The position numbers and the translations under genes are program-made. This document shows, in pieces, positions 1 through 7,651 of a stretch of 18,030 bases of DNA. Under the pieces are notes generated by a model. The model was given only the letters and a program-made list of their open reading frames with translations, did no database searches and had not been told where the DNA came from. Source of the stretch: UBA1672 sp050633505 (lineage in GTDB: Bacteria; Pseudomonadota; Alphaproteobacteria; Micavibrionales; Micavibrionaceae); the NCBI GenBank assembly GCA_050633505.1, contig JBOEGQ010000011.1, positions 1 through 18,030 of the forward strand. Reading direction: 5' to 3'. How positions within the stretch are numbered: position 1 is the stretch's first letter; the number at the start of each line of letters is the position of its first letter.

Positions 1-17
1 CGATTGGCTTGAATTTA
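1..17 (+). rRNA. 3' end of 23S rRNA (partial)
   Basis: The first bases (CGATTGGCTTGA) match what I know as the conserved 3' terminus of alphaproteobacterial 23S rRNA, the part corresponding to the GUGAGGCUUAACC end in E. coli. The 5S gene downstream on the same strand supports this. The gene body lies left of the window and the exact mature 3' end is uncertain by several bases. Confidence 0.6.
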
Positions 18-174
18 AATTAGGCAATGGTTTGCAGCGAGCGATCGCATACAAAAGGAACCATTTGCTACGCGCAGCGGTAAATTTATTACTGTGCATT
101 GTATTTAGATCTTGTCAGACACTAATATATTAAGTGCAAAATTTGTTATTTCGGAATTAAGAATGAGTTTGAAT
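18..174 (+). other. 23S-5S internal transcribed spacer
   Basis: AT-rich spacer between the 23S end and the 5S gene. It holds an imperfect hairpin arm pair (GCAATGGTT at 23-31 against AACCATTTGC at 59-68) and the palindrome GCGATCGC at 41-48. I see no tRNA and no coding sequence in it. Its last 14 bases form the left side of the extended 5S stem described separately. Confidence 0.55.
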
Positions 175-306
175 GATCTGGTGGTTATAGCAAGAGTGAA
201 ACACCTGATCCCATCCCGAACTCAACCGTGAAACCTCTTAGCGTCGATGGTACTGCATCTTAAGGTGTGGGAGAGTAGATCGCTGCCAGATCTTTCAAGT
301 TCATTC
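161..306 (+). other. Extended pre-5S processing stem
   Basis: The 21 bases 161-181 pair with 286-306 antiparallel with one mismatch (T174/T293) and two G-U pairs. Helix I of 5S is thereby extended by 14 bp beyond the mature ends. A long duplex around the 5S precursor is a plausible RNase III or RNase E processing substrate. The pairing is read directly from sequence; the processing role is inferred. Confidence 0.6.
175..292 (+). rRNA. rrf: 5S ribosomal RNA
   Basis: A 118-nt sequence with the full 5S signature: GATCTGG at 175-181 pairs with CCAGATC at 286-292 as helix I. Inside are the conserved GGTTAT, GATCCCATCCCGAACTC, CCGTGAAAC, CGATGGTACT and GGGAGAGTAGATCGCTGCCAG blocks in the right order. 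The GAGAGTAG-TCGCTGCCAG ending is typical of Alphaproteobacteria. It is the last gene of the rRNA operon, since a terminator follows about 55 nt later and no tRNA is present between them. Confidence 0.97.
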
Positions 307-345
307 TTGATATTTCAAACCTATGATACGAATACTGATAAAATT

Positions 346-370
346 AACCGCTCTTTTTGAGCGGTTTTTT
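346..370 (+). terminator. Rho-independent terminator of the rRNA operon
   Basis: AACCGCTC (346-353) pairs with GAGCGGTT (359-366) across a five-base T loop, and the hairpin runs into a T tract ending at 370. It closes the rRNA operon. The opposite strand reads AATTTT after the stem, so it may also stop transcripts arriving from the minus-strand gene that ends at 477. Confidence 0.9.
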
Positions 371-476
371 GTATTTGATCTGCAAAATTCATCTATTGAT
401 GACCTGCGCTTGGATTATAACGTAGAAAATAAATTGAGATCGGCCTCTTGTTAGATAGCCTGAAAGGGCAGGAGCA

Positions 477-1109
477 TTATAAATAGGGCGTGGTGGATGT
501 CATGATATCGTATTTTTCTTTTGATATGATGTGTTTTCCGTTTTGAGATGTGGATATAGGAACCCCGATCCACATAGGTGCTGGCTTTTCCCAGGCGAAT
601 TCCAAGATTACCGGATTATTATATTGTCTGGTAAAGTGTGGGGCGTGCTGAATCATGCTGGTATAAGATTCATTTTCTCCATTAGAGCGTTGAATCTTAT
701 AAGGTGTGTGTGTTTTCCATTCGTTTAGAACCCCGATTTCTAAAAATTCATTGGGTGTGCTGATGATGTGAGTACTATTAAGACTCTGCTCTATTACTGC
801 GATACAATTTTCTAGGGTATGTTCTGTAGATAAGCTTAGAATCTCTCTAATAAGCTGCTTTTTTTGATAGAGCGTGAAGCTGCTCAACCGTATTCCAAAA
901 AAGAAAAAACCCTTGTTCGGAGCGCAGAAAAAAACTTCAATGGCAATATCTTCTTCTTGTTGAGACAGCCATTGGAAAACCTGCTCGTGTTCTGTAGGAG
1001 ATGGTAATAGATCAACGGATTTTGCATTTTCCCATACGCCATTGGCGGCAAGCTGGAAGCCGCTCACCTTATAATGGTCAGGGATTTGAAGCATGTTCCA
1101 CTTTATCAT
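477..1109 (-). CDS. Hypothetical protein, 210 residues
   Basis: I do not recognise this protein. It has no signal peptide, no membrane segment and no motif I can name, so it is probably cytosolic. It contains an aromatic stretch (FFFFGIRL, about residue 67) and a C-terminal part rich in Trp, Pro and Ile. It points towards the rRNA terminator and is divergent from the APS kinase gene, with 148 bp between the two starts. No convincing ribosome binding site precedes the first ATG. Met6 (start at 1094) has an AGTGGA a few bases upstream and is an alternative start. The 371-476 stretch beyond its stop holds nothing else that I can identify. Confidence is for it being a real gene; function is unknown. 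Confidence 0.65.
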   Translation of the reverse strand: MIKWNMLQIPDHYKVSGFQLAANGVWENAKSVDLLPSPTEHEQVFQWLSQQEEDIAIEVFFCAPNKGFFFFGIRLSSFTLYQKKQLIREILSLSTEHTLENCIAVIEQSLNSTHIISTPNEFLEIGVLNEWKTHTPYKIQRSNGENESYTSMIQHAPHFTRQYNNPVILEFAWEKPAPMWIGVPISTSQNGKHIISKEKYDIMTSTTPYL

Positions 1110-1257
1110 ATATGAAGTGTATGTTTCTGATGCTGTTTGTCAATGAAAGTCATTTTTTGTCTCTGATGTTGTATAGCTGTTAACAGGGGCACTTTACTTC
1201 CTATAGTCACGCCTATATCCTTTCCTATGTTTTGAAATAGATAGGTTAGAGTCGAAG

Positions 1258-2355
1258 ATGCAGGTAATAATATTTGGTGATGAGCAGGAGTTAAAATCAA
1301 AGATACCAAGTGAATTTGAGGTTACAATTCTTCCTAAAGAGGCTGCGGAGTATGTCGAATCTTTTCAGACCGGGTTATTTTCAGACATGCATGTTGTGCT
1401 CTCAGAGGATGATATAAAAGGCCTTTCGGTAGTAAGTAAGACGTGTGATGATATAGAACACGCAGATCAAATTGCAGCAGATATCATATGGTTCGATCCG
1501 ATGGCTCTTTACGCAGGACGGCCGTATCGTATTGTTCATGATGGTCAAGAAATTACAATTAATATTACAGAGATAAAGCATGGAATTGACCAGAAGAGTC
1601 AGGATAAAATCTCAATAAAATATCTTGAGAAAGGCAATGTTGCCGCGTGTAATCTTTCCTTTGGTCAGGCAATTGATGTGAAGGTAGGGTCGTTGGTTTT
1701 AATCTACGATCGTAAAGAAGACCGTGTTATAGGTGCTGCGGCATGTAAGTTTGCTTTATACCGATCCAGTAATATTAAATTGCAGCATATGGATATAGAC
1801 AAGGCTGCACGTAGTAAACAGATGAAACAAAAGCCTGTTGTTCTTTGGTTTACGGGGCTGTCCGGTTCGGGAAAGTCAACTATTGCCAATCAGATTGAAC
1901 AGCAACTTTATAAAATGGGGCGGCATTGTTATACACTTGATGGTGATAATGTAAGGCACGGTTTGAATAGGGATCTTGGATTTTCCGATGCGGATCGTAT
2001 TGAAAATATACGGCGTATTGGTGAGGTGGCAAAGCTTATGGTTGATGCAGGGCTTCTTACATTGGTTTCTTTTATCTCTCCATTCCGGTCGGAGCGCGCA
2101 CAGGCACGCTCTATATTGGAGGAGAGAGAATTTGTTGAAATTTATATCGATACGCCCCTTGAGGTATGTCAGGATCGTGATGTGAAAGGGCTTTATAAAA
2201 AGGCCTTGGCCGGAGAGATTAAAAACTTCACAGGTATATCATCCCCTTATGAGCCACCGTTAAATCCGGAAATAACATTAAAGACCACCGAGTATACACC
2301 AGAACAACTCACCGAACAGGTTTTATCATATCTGCAGGATCGTGGAATTATTTAA
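1258..2355 (+). CDS. cysC: APS kinase (CysC) fused to a CysN C-terminal beta-barrel
   Basis: The kinase half (about residues 190-365) phosphorylates adenylyl sulfate to PAPS using ATP. It carries the P-loop GLSGSGKS at 200-207, DGDNVRHGLN at 228-237, SFISPFR at 271-277 and the KNFTGISSPYEPP region near 322-334, all hallmarks of CysC. Residues about 66-185 match the last domain of CysN in CysNC fusions: ADQIAADIIWF near 69, ITEIKHGID near 103, then the FAL-R-SSNI and MDIDKAAR joint into the kinase. Normal CysNC proteins are over 600 residues because a GTPase precedes this; here it is absent and replaced by about 65 unrecognised residues. The reading frame is intact. A weak GAAG precedes the ATG. 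No cysD or complete cysN lies in the window, so the ATP sulfurylase must be encoded elsewhere. Confidence 0.9.
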   Translation: MQVIIFGDEQELKSKIPSEFEVTILPKEAAEYVESFQTGLFSDMHVVLSEDDIKGLSVVSKTCDDIEHADQIAADIIWFDPMALYAGRPYRIVHDGQEITINITEIKHGIDQKSQDKISIKYLEKGNVAACNLSFGQAIDVKVGSLVLIYDRKEDRVIGAAACKFALYRSSNIKLQHMDIDKAARSKQMKQKPVVLWFTGLSGSGKSTIANQIEQQLYKMGRHCYTLDGDNVRHGLNRDLGFSDADRIENIRRIGEVAKLMVDAGLLTLVSFISPFRSERAQARSILEEREFVEIYIDTPLEVCQDRDVKGLYKKALAGEIKNFTGISSPYEPPLNPEITLKTTEYTPEQLTEQVLSYLQDRGII

Positions 2356-2424
2356 AATTGTATGTTTTGTTGATAGCATAGATGTGGAAAAAACAGTGAT
2401 AGGGTGTTGATAACGTCGTTTTTC

Positions 2425-2470
2425 CTATTGTTTTCTATTGTTTGACAGCCATAGGGTGATTTAATATTTA
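2425..2470 (+). promoter_or_regulatory. Candidate promoter of the motor-like/TolC operon
   Basis: A perfect -35 box TTGACA (2442-2447) is followed after 17 bp by TATTTA (2465-2470), a weak -10. Transcription would start near 2477, about 30 nt before the ATG at 2508. A direct repeat CTATTGTTT sits at 2425-2433 and 2435-2443, overlapping the -35 box, and ATAGGGTG occurs at 2400-2407 and 2451-2458. These could be regulator sites. No terminator for the upstream APS kinase gene is visible between 2356 and 2441. Confidence 0.5.
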
Positions 2471-2507
2471 GTGTGTAAAGTCCCTTACTCCTTATTGATT
2501 CATCAAA

Positions 2508-4328
2508 ATGTTCAAAATCGCTGAAATTATTAAACGTATAAAAGAAAATCATATTGGTGAATATGATCAAACTGATGAGTATATCTTCAGTAACGATCGA
2601 CACCTGATTCCCAATTTTGTTCGGCGCATGTTTCGGATGAAGCAAATCGTTCCTGATCGTCGGAAGCGACGTTTCGGTCGTATTAAGGCACATATTTTTC
2701 ATTATATTACGATGCCGATGCTTTTGATTACGTCGGGGTTGCTTTATGTCGTTATTCAAAATATTTCGACACTACTTGTGTTCTTTAATACAAACATATA
2801 CCTGAACGGTATTATTGTTTCGTTGATGATATTTGGTATTTTACGTGTTTATTATAACAGTTATCTGTTGTTCCGCGCGGCATCTTTCTTACGACAATTA
2901 GAAAAGGTCGGCGGGAAAGAGAATATCGAACATGGTGATGTTCTTAAACTGCGCCACGATCTTGAGAATAAGGGGGAACTCCTGAATACGTCCTCTATGG
3001 AAGAGGTTGTTGATCATATCGAAAAGTTTGGATATCTGAATATTACCGATAATCAAGCGCGCTTTATCAAATCGAAGTTAGGGTATCGCGCATCCAGCAA
3101 CCGCTTAGGGGTTAACTTTATTTCCGGTATTTTGGTTATGTTGGGATTGTTAGGTACTTTCCTTGGGTTGTTGGCAACAATTGACTCTGTTGGTGATGCA
3201 TTGAACAGCATGGCTAACCTAGGTGGCGATGGTGGTGAAATCGGCATGGAGCAAATGACGGAGTTTATTAGCTCTCTTGCCGCGCCTCTACAGGGTATGG
3301 GCTTGGCGTTTAGTTCGTCACTATTCGGATTGTCAGGGTCTTTGTTGATTGGGTTCTTCTTGCACCTTGCCGGTACGCCGCAGAACTTTTTTATCGAGAA
3401 TGTATCACGTTGGATCGATGATCGTATTATTAAGTTTGATCCGAAGAAATTGGCCGAGAAAGCCAAAGAAGAAGATAAGAAGACCGAAGGAGCACAGGCA
3501 GATAAGCCGAAGAAGCCTGAACAAGCCAAGGCAACGGATCGTGACCTGAAAGATTGGCTGACTGGTTACGTATATCTCACAACACAGACGAATAAAAAAT
3601 TATCAGATTTGACGCGTTCTATAACGTCTGCCGGTCAAGGAATTAATGAAGCTTCTCAGGATTTGAAACTTATTTCCGGTAAGCATGACAGACTTTTATC
3701 TGCGGTGATTGATCTTGGTGCGGGGTTTGAGAATATTAAGGCACATGCCGATAAAATTGAAGTGAGTGTCCAAGATATTCAAAACTTGTCCCATACGATG
3801 AACTCTGCTTTAACCGGCATTGATATATCCAATAATGAAATCGCGAATGCTTTACCAAATGTGGCATCTGCCGTACAGGCAGTGGATGCATCGGTACGTG
3901 ATGTCGGGCGTTCAAACCAGACAATTTCTGATGTGTTACCGAATGTAACGGGGGCACTTGAAGTTATTGATGACAATAATAAAAGATATACTGGTGCACT
4001 TTATAAAGAGGTGAAAACATTGGCGGATGCGCAATCCGGTGCAGGACACAATGCGCTTTCAACCATTGAGCTAGGTTTGCAGGCTTTGGAAAAGCAAAAT
4101 AATGAAATCATACGTATGAAAGCGGCCGAAACGGCCGAAACACAGCAGGTTTTGAAACGCCTTGAGGCGACCTTATCCGTATTGGAAAAATCGCAAGCGC
4201 AGTTGGCGCGTGTTGTGTCAGACAATGCCAAAGTATCTCATCCTTCTGCGCCGCAGAAATCTGCATTTTCCTTCTTTAAAAAGAAGAAAGTGGCAAACGG
4301 TGATGAGCCGAATGATGGTGACGTATAA
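2508..4328 (+). CDS. MotA/TolQ/ExbB-family inner-membrane protein with long cytoplasmic tail
   Basis: 606 residues. Four hydrophobic segments are visible at about 65-92, 97-123, 203-224 and 265-287. The last two carry the MotA/TolQ/ExbB signature: LGLLGTFLGLLATI at 212-225 and GLAFSSSLFGLSGSLL at 265-280. This family forms the ring around a MotB/ExbD-type helix and couples ion flow to mechanical work. A soluble loop (124-202) separates the helix pairs as in MotA. The tail (about 290-606) is unusual: a charged Lys/Glu linker (311-345), helical coiled-coil-like sequence with a repeated NALPNVASAVQAVD / DVLPNVTGALEVID unit, and a Lys-rich end (591-594). An in-frame stop at 2496 fixes the start region, but no good ribosome binding site is seen. 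Its stop overlaps the next start by one base (TAATG), so the two proteins are probably made together. I do not know a named gene with this layout. Confidence 0.88.
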   Translation: MFKIAEIIKRIKENHIGEYDQTDEYIFSNDRHLIPNFVRRMFRMKQIVPDRRKRRFGRIKAHIFHYITMPMLLITSGLLYVVIQNISTLLVFFNTNIYLNGIIVSLMIFGILRVYYNSYLLFRAASFLRQLEKVGGKENIEHGDVLKLRHDLENKGELLNTSSMEEVVDHIEKFGYLNITDNQARFIKSKLGYRASSNRLGVNFISGILVMLGLLGTFLGLLATIDSVGDALNSMANLGGDGGEIGMEQMTEFISSLAAPLQGMGLAFSSSLFGLSGSLLIGFFLHLAGTPQNFFIENVSRWIDDRIIKFDPKKLAEKAKEEDKKTEGAQADKPKKPEQAKATDRDLKDWLTGYVYLTTQTNKKLSDLTRSITSAGQGINEASQDLKLISGKHDRLLSAVIDLGAGFENIKAHADKIEVSVQDIQNLSHTMNSALTGIDISNNEIANALPNVASAVQAVDASVRDVGRSNQTISDVLPNVTGALEVIDDNNKRYTGALYKEVKTLADAQSGAGHNALSTIELGLQALEKQNNEIIRMKAAETAETQQVLKRLEATLSVLEKSQAQLARVVSDNAKVSHPSAPQKSAFSFFKKKKVANGDEPNDGDV

Positions 4329-4993
4329 TGGATGCAGAAGAAGACTTAGGCACCATGGCATGGCCGGGATTTGTTGATATCCTGTCCTCTGTCATTATCA
4401 TGTTTGTTTTCTTTGTTATGGTTGTTGCCAGTGCACTATATTTTCACATTATTATTTTCAAAAGTAAGATTTTATCAGAGATAAGTGATTTGACCTCTGC
4501 GAGTGCAAACGCGCAAGAGCTGGCAGATACAAACCGGTTTTTAATGGAAAAAGTTGAAGACTTGGAAGAAAAGCTAAAAGTCCTTGAAAAGCCGAGCGAT
4601 GAAAATTCGGTACAACTTTATCAAGTACATACGCAATTTGCAGAATCTAACGATCAAAATATTCGTGAGGAAGAAGACAGTGTGGTCATATTCTTCGGGA
4701 GCACATCGATCTCTGTCACCGAAGAAAGCACAAGCAGAGTTAAAGATATTATCGAAAGATATAAAGAAGAGCACTCTGCCGAAAATATTAAGGTTCGAAT
4801 TATTGCGGGGAAAGATCCGACATCTTTAACGGATGCAATATCACGCCAACTGGCGGTCTCCAGAATGTTGAATGTTCGTAATTTATTTGTCGATACGGAA
4901 ATACCGATGCATCAGGTAAAGCCGACAGTTGCCGGAAGTGAAGAGATTGACGGACAACATAACTGGGTTAGGGTCGTTTTTGAAAGGAAGTAG
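4328..4993 (+). CDS. MotB/OmpA-like single-helix stator partner
   Basis: 221 residues. The one transmembrane helix (about 12-44) contains Asp17 in PGFVDILSS, placed as the ion-carrying aspartate of MotB, ExbD and ZorB. A Glu/Lys-rich coiled coil follows (about 50-88). Residues 118-221 resemble an OmpA C-terminal peptidoglycan-binding domain, with VVIFFGSTSISVTEES and then GKDPTS...LAVSRMLNVRNLF. Asp163 and Arg179 line up roughly with the peptidoglycan-binding Asp and Arg of OmpA, allowing a one-residue insertion. The start overlaps the previous stop by one base. An OmpA-family gene in RTX-adhesin secretion operons is known (for example near BpfA of Shewanella), but the MotB-like helix and the adjacent MotA-like gene suggest a working stator. 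Domain assignment is by eye. Confidence 0.82.
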   Translation: MDAEEDLGTMAWPGFVDILSSVIIMFVFFVMVVASALYFHIIIFKSKILSEISDLTSASANAQELADTNRFLMEKVEDLEEKLKVLEKPSDENSVQLYQVHTQFAESNDQNIREEEDSVVIFFGSTSISVTEESTSRVKDIIERYKEEHSAENIKVRIIAGKDPTSLTDAISRQLAVSRMLNVRNLFVDTEIPMHQVKPTVAGSEEIDGQHNWVRVVFERK

Positions 4994-4994
4994 T

Positions 4995-6314
4995 ATGCAC
5001 CATATGATTTTGCGTATATTGGCATTGTGTTTATTCCTTTTCCAAACTGGGGGCGCGTATGCGACGGATACTTCGGAAGATCCCAATGTCGAAATGTCCC
5101 TCAGTACCATTATATTATTTGCGTTGGATAATAACCCGGATTTGTTGATGGCGCAGGAACGTATTACCCAAATGGAAGAGTTCACGAATGAGGCGCGTTC
5201 GGCGTATTGGCCGCAGGTTGAGTTAAGTGTAGAAGGGGGGCGTCAATATGTTTCCCCGACATCCGGTAATGCATCAACGAATTATGGTGATGCATCGGTA
5301 CGTGTTAGGCAGAAAATATATGATGGCTATGCAACCACATCAGAGGTGAACAGACGCCAAAGCCTTACAGATTCGACAGATCATCGTGCAGCATCTCAAC
5401 GTAATGTCGTTATTATGGAGACGATTAAGTATTATTTGGATGTTTTGCGGTTCCAGTCAGAGGTTCAAACGATTGAACGTTTCATGGTCGAGCTGGATCG
5501 CGTTGTGTCCACGGTGAATGAGATGTATCAGGCCGGTGCAGTTAGCAAAGTTATGAATGATTATGCATTGTCTCGCCATGCATCATCCCGCCTTGAATTA
5601 AGTCGTAAGAAGTCATCTCTCAATGATGCGATTAGTAACCTTGAATTCTTAACGGGGGCATTGCCTGATTTTATCGCGGTGTCACCGGATAATCTAACAC
5701 CGGAGAATTATGAATTCGAAATGTATTTCGATATGGCCGAAGGTGAACACAGCAATGTAAAAATTAATATGCAAGAGTTAGAAGCACTACGTCATAAGCT
5801 GAACTCTGAAAAAGCAGCCTATTATCCTGAGCTTGATTTTAATGTCAGTGCAGAACAAAAGCATAATGATGGCGGAGATGTCGGTGCGGGAAGTGATGTT
5901 AAAGCTTATTTCAGTATGAATTACGATATTTTTGATGGTTTCTTGCGTAAGCATAAAACTAATCGGGTCAGTAGTGAGATTAAGGAGCTGGAATATAAGA
6001 ATAAAAAGATTGTGAAAGAGCTCCGTAAGGATTTACAGCTTTCCTATCATCAAATTTTGGCTGCGCAAACATCATTGGATTCTGTACATGCGGAGATTAA
6101 GAACAACATCACTGTGAAGTTTTTGAATGAAGAGAATTTCAGGCTAGGCCATATTAATGTGATTGAGCTGATCGAAGGGGAAGAACGCCTTAAGGATTCT
6201 TATTTAAAGCGTCATGGTCTAAGACATGATCTGCATTTGAATAAGTACAGCCTTCTTTTAAACTCAACGGTTATAAACCACGACTATTTCTGTAGCAGTT
6301 GCGATCAGATGTAG
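4995..6314 (+). CDS. TolC-family outer-membrane channel of type I secretion (LapE/AggA-like)
   Basis: 439 residues. The start at 4995 is chosen because AAGGAAG lies five bases upstream and the protein then opens with a signal peptide (hydrophobic ILRILALCLFLF, likely cut after AYA at residue 24). The in-frame extension upstream would begin at TTG 4929, inside the previous gene. The mature protein has the two TolC repeats, each starting with a helix of the SLSTIILFALDNNPDLLMAQ type and followed by YWPQVELSVEG and YPELDFNVSAE beta strands. It forms the trimeric outer-membrane exit duct for the ABC/HlyD pair. It begins one base after the stop of the MotB-like gene. Odd feature: a CSSC motif six residues before the C-terminal Met. 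It converges on the HlyD gene, 14 bp away. Confidence 0.93.
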   Translation: MHHMILRILALCLFLFQTGGAYATDTSEDPNVEMSLSTIILFALDNNPDLLMAQERITQMEEFTNEARSAYWPQVELSVEGGRQYVSPTSGNASTNYGDASVRVRQKIYDGYATTSEVNRRQSLTDSTDHRAASQRNVVIMETIKYYLDVLRFQSEVQTIERFMVELDRVVSTVNEMYQAGAVSKVMNDYALSRHASSRLELSRKKSSLNDAISNLEFLTGALPDFIAVSPDNLTPENYEFEMYFDMAEGEHSNVKINMQELEALRHKLNSEKAAYYPELDFNVSAEQKHNDGGDVGAGSDVKAYFSMNYDIFDGFLRKHKTNRVSSEIKELEYKNKKIVKELRKDLQLSYHQILAAQTSLDSVHAEIKNNITVKFLNEENFRLGHINVIELIEGEERLKDSYLKRHGLRHDLHLNKYSLLLNSTVINHDYFCSSCDQM

Positions 6315-6328
6315 TCTGTTTACTGGCT

Positions 6329-7651
6329 TTAAATTTCACGAATAGCGTTATCACGTATTTTTCTTATAGGACTAAGTATTGCATTTAGGATACTAATCTC
6401 ATTTGCAAGAATGTTAATCTCTACTGCCATACCAGGAAGAAGCGGTCTGTTTTTGCTAATCTCTGATTTGTCCAACTCAATGCGTACTTGATAAAATTGT
6501 CTATTTTGATTGTCGATGAAGCTATCTGCACTGATGTATATCAGCTTGCCATCTACGCCACCGTATACGGAATAATCATAAGCGGTTATTTTTGCAATAA
6601 CAGGTAAGCCGACCCATATTTTCCCACGATCTTCTGTTGCGATATTGGCTTCTACGATCAGGGTTTCCTGTAAGGGGATAACCTCTGCGATGACTTGTCC
6701 GGGTTGAACAACACCACCGATTGTGTTGATGTGCATTTTTTTGATAACACCGTTAAGGGAGGAAATGACATCCTTACGTTCAACTGCATCGTTGTAAGAT
6801 TTAATGCGCTCATCCAGTTTTTGGGTGTCTACATCTGCTGTTGTCAGCTCTTCACTGATCTGGTAACGCCACCGCTGTTTTATTTCTTCTAACTGGCTAA
6901 GAGTCTCAGAAATCTCGGATTTGATAACCGGAATTTCTTTCTTCAATTTTGATATACGTGTGTTGAAATTTTTCACTTCACTGTCTGTTTCCAAATATTG
7001 ACTGCGTGAAATTGCACCGGTCTTCAGAAGTTTCTTGCGGATTGCCAATTGTTGATTGGCATTTTTCATTTCCTTGGAAATATTCTTAATTGTGCTTTCT
7101 GTTTCATCAAGTTTCAGAACTTTTTGGTTCATTTGTTTTTTGAGCTGTTGTTCCTTTTCATAGAATTCAGCCTTTCTTGATTTGAAAAACTGCATCTCGG
7201 TTTCACAAATAGTTCTGTATTCTGTCATTAAATGCTCAGGGAAGATGAGTTCATCTTTTAGGTCGAGTTCTGCTCTTAACCTGATTCTCTTGATATTTAA
7301 TGCATCAAGTGCAACTTGAATTTCCTTCATTTCAGATTCTGCACGGATATTTTCCAGTTGGAACAGGACATCACCTTTTTTTACGATTTGTCCCTCCTTA
7401 ATACGTATTTGTTTTACGATACCACCTTCCAGATGTTGAATGGCGCGGACTTTACCTGATGGTATGATTTTCCCAATGCCCCGTACGTGCAGATTGATTG
7501 TCGCAAAGGCACTCCATAACAGGAAGGTAATCAGGCAGATAGAGGCCAGTACAAGACTAATCCGGTATGATCCGAATTCGGAAGGGTCGTGGCGAATAAC
7601 ATCATGATGTTGGTCATCATGCTTTGTTTGAAAGTTTTCTAAGGATGTCAT
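6329..7651 (-). CDS. HlyD-family membrane-fusion protein (LapC-like)
   Basis: 440 residues from the chosen start. It is the periplasmic adaptor linking the ABC exporter to the TolC channel. A His/Asp-rich cytoplasmic N-terminus (10-22) precedes one membrane helix (about 31-51). A split lipoyl domain follows: QHLEGGIVKQIRIKEGQIVKK at 72-92 and, after a long coiled-coil hairpin (about 101-285), LNGVIKKMHINTIGGVVQPGQ. The C-terminal beta part ends with PLLPGMAVEINI. Start choice: ATG 7651 has GGAG six bases upstream; ATG 7663 (four residues longer) is a close alternative, and a TTG at 7696 is unlikely. The start lies 35 bp inside the end of the ABC gene, so translation is probably coupled. Confidence 0.93.
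   Translation of the reverse strand: MTSLENFQTKHDDQHHDVIRHDPSEFGSYRISLVLASICLITFLLWSAFATINLHVRGIGKIIPSGKVRAIQHLEGGIVKQIRIKEGQIVKKGDVLFQLENIRAESEMKEIQVALDALNIKRIRLRAELDLKDELIFPEHLMTEYRTICETEMQFFKSRKAEFYEKEQQLKKQMNQKVLKLDETESTIKNISKEMKNANQQLAIRKKLLKTGAISRSQYLETDSEVKNFNTRISKLKKEIPVIKSEISETLSQLEEIKQRWRYQISEELTTADVDTQKLDERIKSYNDAVERKDVISSLNGVIKKMHINTIGGVVQPGQVIAEVIPLQETLIVEANIATEDRGKIWVGLPVIAKITAYDYSVYGGVDGKLIYISADSFIDNQNRQFYQVRIELDKSEISKNRPLLPGMAVEINILANEISILNAILSPIRKIRDNAIREI

Noticed and set aside
293..476. tRNA gene downstream of 5S
   Set aside because: Alphaproteobacterial rRNA operons often end in an initiator tRNA, but no cloverleaf is visible and a terminator follows the 5S gene directly.
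1106..1309. 67-residue minus-strand reading frame overlapping the divergent promoter region
   Set aside because: It covers the start of the APS kinase gene, has no recognisable protein features and no convincing ribosome binding site.
2508..4993. Zorya anti-phage system (ZorA/ZorB)
   Set aside because: The MotA-like long-tail protein and MotB-like partner match the ZorAB layout, but no ZorC, ZorD or ZorE gene is present and the pair is fused by position to a TolC gene of a secretion locus.
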